The notes below the pieces were generated by a model, which had not been told where the DNA came from, did not search any database, and was given only the letters and a program-made list of their open reading frames with translations. This document shows positions 1 to 5,312 of a stretch of 5,312 bases of DNA, piece by piece (positions within the stretch are counted from its first letter, which is position 1; every line of letters starts with the position of its first letter). Source of the stretch: Acidobacteriaceae bacterium (GTDB lineage Bacteria > Acidobacteriota > Terriglobia > Terriglobales > Acidobacteriaceae); contig PLST01000164.1 of the NCBI GenBank assembly GCA_003164255.1, positions 7,997 to 13,308 of the forward strand, written 5' to 3'. The translations under genes were made by a program, and so were the position numbers.

Positions 1-1002
1 GGTCGACTGATAGGGCTGCGTCAGGCTCTGAGGCCCGAGCAACGGGTTCAATACGCTGATGGCCTGGTTGTAGTGCTGGTAGACGAGGTCGCTCGAGAAC
101 TTGTTGACTTCTCCGCCGAGGTTAAATCCAAATGCGTTGTTGTGCGCCTGCTCCGCCGTGCAGTTTGCGGCTGTCCATGTTGAGGAGGCCGAGAAGCAGC
201 CGGCAGAGCCGTCGGCGAATTTATACATTGCGCCAAAATGGACCGGGCCATAGGCGAGGCGATACTTGAGTGCGTCGTCCCAACGGCTGTCCTCGGTGTC
301 GCCGCCACCGGCCATGGTGCCGTTGTAGCCAATATAGGAGAATGCATAGCTACCGCCGGCCGGATCGTAAAGGAGCATGGCATCGGTGCCAAGAGATCGC
401 TGACGGCCGAAGGTGATGGCGCCGAAATCCTTGGACGATATGCCGGCATAGTATTCGTCGTTGAAGGGTTGGCCTGCGCGCGCGCCGTCGATGGCTTCAG
501 AATAGCTGGCTCTGGGCAGGCCGTTGTTGATAAACATGGTCGCCGATGCGTTGGCCAGCAGGCCGGAATTCGGATCGATACCCGTGGAAGCATTGAAGAC
601 AACGGACCAGCCCGGCAGAAACTGTTCCTTGCCGCGGATGCCCAGGCTGGTCTGCTGCAGGTTGTTCGGCGCGACGAGGAATCGATGTTCGTAGCCGTTT
701 CGGTTGATCAGGGATTCGCCTTCATAGTTGTAGCCGTTTTCCGGAAGGCCGTGGCTCACGTAGCCGACGCCGATGTCATATACACCGTAGACCGTGATGC
801 CGTGCCAGGTAAGCGTGCAGTCGGTGGTGGCAAATTCGCGACCGTTCGCGCAGGGGTCGGGGGGCGTCTTGGTGTCGGCCTTGGCGCCTTGGCCGAACGC
901 CGGCGTCGTTGGGAAGAGGAGGAACGCTGCCGCAAGAATAACGGACTGCACTACAAAACGCCGCAGCGGGGAAACCGCAGCGTGGAAGAACTGCTCTTCC
1001 AT
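1..1002 (-). CDS. Gram-negative porin, N-terminal part (runs off left edge)
   Basis: This is the first 334 residues of an outer-membrane diffusion porin; the C-terminal strands and stop lie beyond position 1. The frame is open throughout on the minus strand. The start at 1002 is backed by AAGGAG nine bases upstream. Residues 1-37 look like a signal peptide: a charged start with RR at 14-15, a hydrophobic stretch VILAAAFLLF at about 20-30, then cleavage after AFG-37 or AKA-42. The mature part opens with TLTWHGITVYGVYDIGVGYV (63-82), like the first strand of Porin_4-type trimeric porins, followed by LGIRGKEQFLPGWSVVF (120-136) and DFGAITFGRQRS (192-203), matching the family pattern of GxxG-E-LG-G and FG-x-x-x-x-GRQ. 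Many alternating aromatic residues support a beta barrel. Two close cysteine pairs (51/62 and 269/281) are unusual for porins. The family assignment is secure; the substrate is unknown. Confidence 0.88.
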   Translation of the reverse strand, partial: MEEQFFHAAVSPLRRFVVQSVILAAAFLLFPTTPAFGQGAKADTKTPPDPCANGREFATTDCTLTWHGITVYGVYDIGVGYVSHGLPENGYNYEGESLINRNGYEHRFLVAPNNLQQTSLGIRGKEQFLPGWSVVFNASTGIDPNSGLLANASATMFINNGLPRASYSEAIDGARAGQPFNDEYYAGISSKDFGAITFGRQRSLGTDAMLLYDPAGGSYAFSYIGYNGTMAGGGDTEDSRWDDALKYRLAYGPVHFGAMYKFADGSAGCFSASSTWTAANCTAEQAHNNAFGFNLGGEVNKFSSDLVYQHYNQAISVLNPLLGPQSLTQPYQST

Positions 1003-1047
1003 GGATGGAATCTCCTTTTGGGAAGTGATTCGACCGTTAATTTGGAG

Positions 1048-1077
1048 ATTCTATACGATTTTATCTGATCGGTTCAA
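1048..1077 (-). promoter_or_regulatory. Putative sigma-70-type promoter of the porin gene
   Basis: Read on the minus strand, TTGAAC (1077-1072) is followed 18 bases later by TAGAAT (1053-1048); the overlapping TATAGA (1055-1050) with a 16-base spacer is an alternative -10. Transcription would start near 1041, giving a leader of about 40 bases that contains the AAGGAG ribosome site. The -35 box lies inside the second copy of the tandem repeat at 1063-1098. This is pattern matching only. Confidence 0.45.
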
Positions 1078-1098
1078 TATAGATGGTCGATTCAATAT
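1063..1098 (-). repeat. Tandem 18-bp direct repeat upstream of the porin
   Basis: Two back-to-back 18-bp units read on the minus strand as ATATTGAATCGACCATCT (1098-1081) and ATATTGAACCGATCAGAT (1080-1063). They agree at 14 of 18 positions, including an unbroken ATATTGAA. The second unit includes the putative -35 box of the porin promoter. The arrangement fits a tandem binding site for a regulator of the porin, such as a two-component response regulator, but the protein is unknown. Confidence 0.5.
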
Positions 1099-1165
1099 GA
1101 ATTTTGGCGCGCGCAACCGAGGCTAGGGCGGGGCACTGGCATAGGACACTATTATTTTGGAGGGA

Positions 1166-1558
1166 TCAGGGTCTGCCGATCATGACTTCAGTGGCTTTGA
1201 CGAGGGCTACGGCGGCGTCGCCGGGCTTGAGGGCGAGCTCACGCACGGCGTCGGCCGTGATGATGGCGGTGACGCGCTGGTTGCCGACGGCGAGAACGAC
1301 TTTGGCGAGTAGACCGTCGATGACGACTTCGACGACGGAGCCGAGCAGCTGGTTGCGGCCGCTGATGCGGCCAGAGCCCGAGTGAGCGGAGGCGGCAGGG
1401 AGGAATTCGTCGAGTGCTTCGACGGGCACGCGGTGATGGCCGCCGGGGGTCTTGACGGTGCGGATGCGCCCGGCCAGGATCCAGTGCTTCATGGCCGGAT
1501 AGCTGATGCCGATCTTCTCCGCGGCCTGGCGTGGCGTAAGCAGGTTGGGCGAGGTCAT
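1166..1558 (-). CDS. HTH–Mop (TOBE) molybdate-responsive DNA-binding protein
   Basis: This 130-residue cytoplasmic protein has two domains. Residues 6-53 form an excisionase/MerR-type winged helix-turn-helix: LTPRQAAEKIGIS is the first helix pair, MKHWILAGRI the recognition region and TPGGHHRV the wing, a hallmark of this fold. Residues 64-130 match the Mop (molybdenum-pterin-binding/TOBE) family almost end to end: S66-x-RNQL-x-G73, DGLLAKVVL, VTAIITADAV, LALKPGD and KATEVMIG. Mop domains bind molybdate or tungstate at oligomer interfaces, so the likely role is a one-component regulator of molybdenum-related genes, simpler than ModE because it has one Mop unit. The ATG at 1558 is chosen because the HTH begins at once after it; no strong Shine-Dalgarno is visible. 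No molybdate transporter is in the window. Overlapping inverted repeats just upstream could be its own operator. Domain calls are firm; the target genes are unknown. Confidence 0.9.
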   Translation of the reverse strand: MTSPNLLTPRQAAEKIGISYPAMKHWILAGRIRTVKTPGGHHRVPVEALDEFLPAASAHSGSGRISGRNQLLGSVVEVVIDGLLAKVVLAVGNQRVTAIITADAVRELALKPGDAAVALVKATEVMIGRP

Positions 1559-1569
1559 GGTGATCTTTG

Positions 1570-1596
1570 AAGTACCCCCACGTGTGTACTTTACAC
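1570..1596. promoter_or_regulatory. Overlapping inverted repeats in the divergent intergenic region (candidate operator)
   Basis: Two inverted repeats overlap. One is AAGTAC (1570-1575) with GTACTT (1586-1591) across a 10-base spacer that includes CACGTG (1579-1584). The other is a perfect GTGTA-CTT-TACAC at 1584-1596. Together they sit 12 to 38 bases ahead of the ATG of the HTH–Mop gene and overlap a possible minus-strand -10-like TAAAGT (1593-1588). This placement fits autoregulation. hppA starts about 185 bases away on the other strand, so dual control is possible but less direct. Confidence 0.4.
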
Positions 1597-1771
1597 CGTT
1601 TCAAGTGCCGAATCGGAACGCTCCGGACATACCCTGGGGAACCCTGTGATTGCAGTCACTCGACAGAGGTATATGCGGATGATAGCCTTCCGGTGGCGAT
1701 TCACCCAGCGGTTCAGGGGAGCGAATTTCAAGGCCGTAGTTCATGCGGCTTCACTTAAAAACCATTACGTG

Positions 1772-1776
1772 GGAGG
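1772..1776 (+). promoter_or_regulatory. hppA: Ribosome binding site that decides the hppA start
   Basis: GGAGG lies four bases before the GTG at 1781. It is the only strong Shine-Dalgarno in this reading frame near the N-terminus. An in-frame ATG at 1646 and the ATG at 1859 have no comparable site, so GTG 1781 is preferred. Starting at 1781 also gives a well-formed signal peptide. Confidence 0.7.
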
Positions 1777-1780
1777 AATT

Positions 1781-4285
<2,505 letters not shown>

Positions 4286-4310
4286 AGCGCTGGCTTCTGA
4301 TTGATTGACG

Positions 4311-4339
4311 AAAACGCCGCCCGAATGGGCGGCGTTTTT
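4311..4339 (+). terminator. Rho-independent terminator of hppA
   Basis: A perfect 12-bp inverted repeat (AAAACGCCGCCC at 4311-4322 and GGGCGGCGTTTT at 4327-4338) encloses a GAAT loop and ends in five T residues (4335-4339), 26 bases after the hppA stop. The A run on the left arm makes it symmetric, so it could stop transcription from either strand. It separates hppA from the downstream stress genes. Confidence 0.93.
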
Positions 4340-4623
4340 GTTTCCGCAGCTTTCGACAAAACCAGGTGCGTCGTGCCTCGACCCGGCAAAGCCGGCTCGG
4401 AACCAGTCGCATATGGTCCCGCGCCCAGTGTCCCAGGCGAGATGAGCAATTGCGAACAGCGTTCAGCGACATGGCAGGTAAATACTCGTTGCTACGAGGG
4501 TCTGAGCAAGGCAAGAGACTCTCCACAACTGAACGCGATTTCCGTTTTCATGCATTCAAGGCGCAAGGAGATCTCAGAGGATCTTGACGAACTAAAACCC
4601 GCAACCGACCAGAGGAGAGAACC
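4340..4623 (+). other. Gene-free stretch upstream of the CsbD-family gene
   Basis: These 284 bases between the hppA terminator and the CsbD start hold no convincing coding sequence; the open frames in it have no ribosome site or recognisable protein. It must contain the promoter of the downstream pair, but I find no good sigma-70 or ECF-type hexamer pair. Visible structure is a stem-loop at 4378-4400, a second weaker hairpin at 4399-4419 (GGaACCA with TGGTCC) and a small GAAC-AGC-GTTC palindrome at 4454-4464. GAGGAGA at 4613-4619 is the ribosome site of the next gene. Confidence 0.6.
4378..4400. repeat. Stem-loop with AAA loop
   Basis: CGA, a C·C mismatch and CCGGC (4379-4387) pair with GCCGG, C and TCG (4391-4399) around an AAA loop; a terminal T-G wobble extends it to 4378/4400. 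There is no T run after it, so it is not an intrinsic terminator. It could be an RNA structure in the leader of the CsbD transcript or a DNA palindrome. Confidence 0.45.
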
Positions 4624-4806
4624 ATGATGAAACCCAGCACGGACGATAGGGCAACAGGCAAGATTCACGAAGTGAAGGGCGCAATCCGGCAGAAGGCCGG
4701 TGAGCTAACCAAGAACCCCGACCTGGAAGCAGATGGCATCGCTGAGAAGAATGCCGGAAAAGTTCAGAATGTGGTCGGCAAGATCGAGAAAGCTGTCGGG
4801 GCATAA
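4624..4806 (+). CDS. CsbD-family stress protein
   Basis: This is a 60-residue, highly charged soluble protein of the CsbD family, small proteins often induced by general stress or sigma-B-type regulation whose biochemical role is not known. The family pattern is plain: a first GK-x-x-E-x-KG block (G12-K13, K18-G19) with KAGELT at 24-29, then a middle acidic linker, and a second half-repeat EKNAGKVQNVVGKIEKAVG (41-59). The length is typical. The ATG at 4624 follows GAGGAGA by four bases; ATG at 4627 is an equally placed alternative that removes only one Met. It lies 284 bases beyond the hppA terminator, so it has its own promoter. The next gene begins 43 bases after its stop on the same strand, and both fit a stress theme, which suggests an operon. 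Confidence 0.9.
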   Translation: MMKPSTDDRATGKIHEVKGAIRQKAGELTKNPDLEADGIAEKNAGKVQNVVGKIEKAVGA

Positions 4807-4849
4807 ACGGATTAACCACGAAGTCGAAGACGAGAGGGGGCGAGACAGA

Positions 4850-5140
4850 ATGACACAATCAATGTGGGAACAAGCTAGCGCAGTGTGGGATCAAGCGAGC
4901 GACCAATTTGAAGATACGACGCACAAGGCTTCTCGGGCAGCAACGGGAGTTTCGGATGCGTTTGAGGATGGTGTAGCTTCGGCGCGGCGTGCAGTCAGGC
5001 AAGGCGGAGATGCCGTAACTGAGCTGATGAATGACACCAAAAAGCGGGTTCAACAGCATCCGATTGAAGCCGTTGCGGCGACATTCGCGGCAGGCATTGC
5101 GGCTGGCGTGACAATTGGATGGTTGATTAGAGGAAAGTAG
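4850..5140 (+). CDS. YqjD/ElaB/DUF883-like tail-anchored membrane protein
   Basis: This 96-residue protein has a long amphipathic helical N-terminal part (about 1-68) and a single C-terminal membrane helix (about 73-93, AVAATFAAGIAAGVTIGWLI) ending in RGK. The HP at 70-71 just before the helix, the glycine-rich helix and the final basic residues match ElaB/YqjD (DUF883) proteins, stationary-phase inner-membrane proteins that in E. coli bind ribosomes. In such proteins the N-terminal domain faces the cytoplasm. The start at 4850 follows GAGGGGG by nine bases; a longer in-frame start at 4733 would overlap the CsbD gene out of frame and is not favoured. Residues 6-17 show a heptad repeat, WEQAS then WDQAS. 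It follows the CsbD gene by 43 bases and is likely co-transcribed. Family membership rests on architecture and the C-terminal motif rather than strong identity. Confidence 0.78.
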   Translation: MTQSMWEQASAVWDQASDQFEDTTHKASRAATGVSDAFEDGVASARRAVRQGGDAVTELMNDTKKRVQQHPIEAVAATFAAGIAAGVTIGWLIRGK

Positions 5141-5312
5141 CCCCAGCGATCACTTGCGGCCCGCAATGGGAAGGGAATTTGTTCTCTTCTTGTTGCCGGC
5201 CGCCATCCTTCCGGATCAAGGGACTTGTATGCGCTGTCCCAAACGGATTGTCGCCGGCGGTTCACCAACTCTAATAACGAATAGGTGGCGAGTGGACCCC
5301 TTCCTCCCGCCC
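5141..5312. other. Right-end intergenic sequence, no gene seen
   Basis: No open frame here has a ribosome site or recognisable product on either strand. A short GGGAC (5220-5224)/GTCCC (5236-5240) inverted repeat with an 11-base loop is the only hairpin of note; it lacks a T run. A terminator for the upstream pair is therefore not evident inside the window. Confidence 0.5.

Noticed and set aside
238..1068. Long plus-strand open frame (276 residues)
   Set aside because: It is antisense to the porin, has no ribosome site and gives no recognisable protein; the porin frame has a signal peptide and family motifs.
1650..1677. Possible hppA promoter, TTGCAG and TATGCG with a 16-base spacer
   Set aside because: Both hexamers match the consensus poorly and nothing else supports the site, so it is not listed as a feature.
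1646..1780. N-terminal extension of hppA from the ATG at 1646
   Set aside because: There is no Shine-Dalgarno, the extra 45 residues look like no family member, and they would spoil the signal peptide; GTG 1781 has GGAGG at the right place.
4362..4420. Riboswitch (c-di-GMP type) upstream of the CsbD gene
   Set aside because: GGCAAAGCC recalls part of that aptamer, but the remaining conserved blocks and helix order are absent.
4454..4464. GAAC-AGC-GTTC palindrome as a LexA box
   Set aside because: Gram-positive-type LexA boxes have four bases between GAAC and GTTC; here there are three, and no SOS gene is adjacent.
4733..4849. Longer start for the YqjD-like protein at 4733
   Set aside because: It would overlap the CsbD gene in another frame and lacks a ribosome site; ATG 4850 follows a GAGGGGG sequence.
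5050..5268. Minus-strand open frame of 72 residues at the right end
   Set aside because: It overlaps the YqjD-like gene antisense, has no ribosome site and no recognisable motif.

Overview
The window comes from a GC-rich Gram-negative bacterium. It encodes an outer-membrane beta-barrel porin with a signal peptide and a YqjD/ElaB-like membrane-anchored stress protein. The mix of porin, divergent membrane pyrophosphatase and Mop/HTH protein would suit an Acidobacteriota-like soil bacterium, but that placement is an impression from protein character and was not tested by any search.

Layout. Positions 1-1002 (minus strand) hold the N-terminal 334 residues of a Gram-negative porin that runs off the left edge. 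Its promoter region carries a tandem 18-bp direct repeat over the likely -35 box. Positions 1166-1558 (minus) encode a 130-residue fusion of an excisionase/MerR-type helix-turn-helix with a single Mop (TOBE) molybdate-binding domain, so a probable one-component molybdate-sensing regulator. A divergent intergenic region (1559-1780) with overlapping inverted repeats separates it from hppA (1781-4285, plus). hppA encodes an 834-residue membrane-bound proton- (or sodium-) pumping pyrophosphatase that ends at a strong intrinsic terminator (4311-4339). A 284-bp gene-free stretch with a stem-loop follows. Then comes a short plus-strand pair, a CsbD-family protein (4624-4806) and a YqjD/ElaB/DUF883-like tail-anchored protein (4850-5140), probably one stress-related transcription unit. 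Positions 5141-5312 show no convincing gene.

How the parts relate. The pyrophosphatase would use biosynthetic pyrophosphate to energise the cytoplasmic membrane, and the CsbD/YqjD pair has a typical general-stress look. The Mop regulator sits between porin and pyrophosphatase and could act on itself, on hppA or on an unlinked molybdate transporter; the sequence does not decide this.

The most interesting object is the pyrophosphatase. All core aspartates and the R/D/K gate residues are kept. It differs from the usual family in four ways: the D-X7-K-X-E motif is shortened and lacks its glutamate, the potassium-dependence signature is mixed (Lys with Ala), one cytosolic loop is about 19 residues longer, and there is a cleavable-looking signal peptide. 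It probably belongs to a divergent, potassium-independent branch. I see no mobile element, CRISPR array, RNA gene or defence-like system here.
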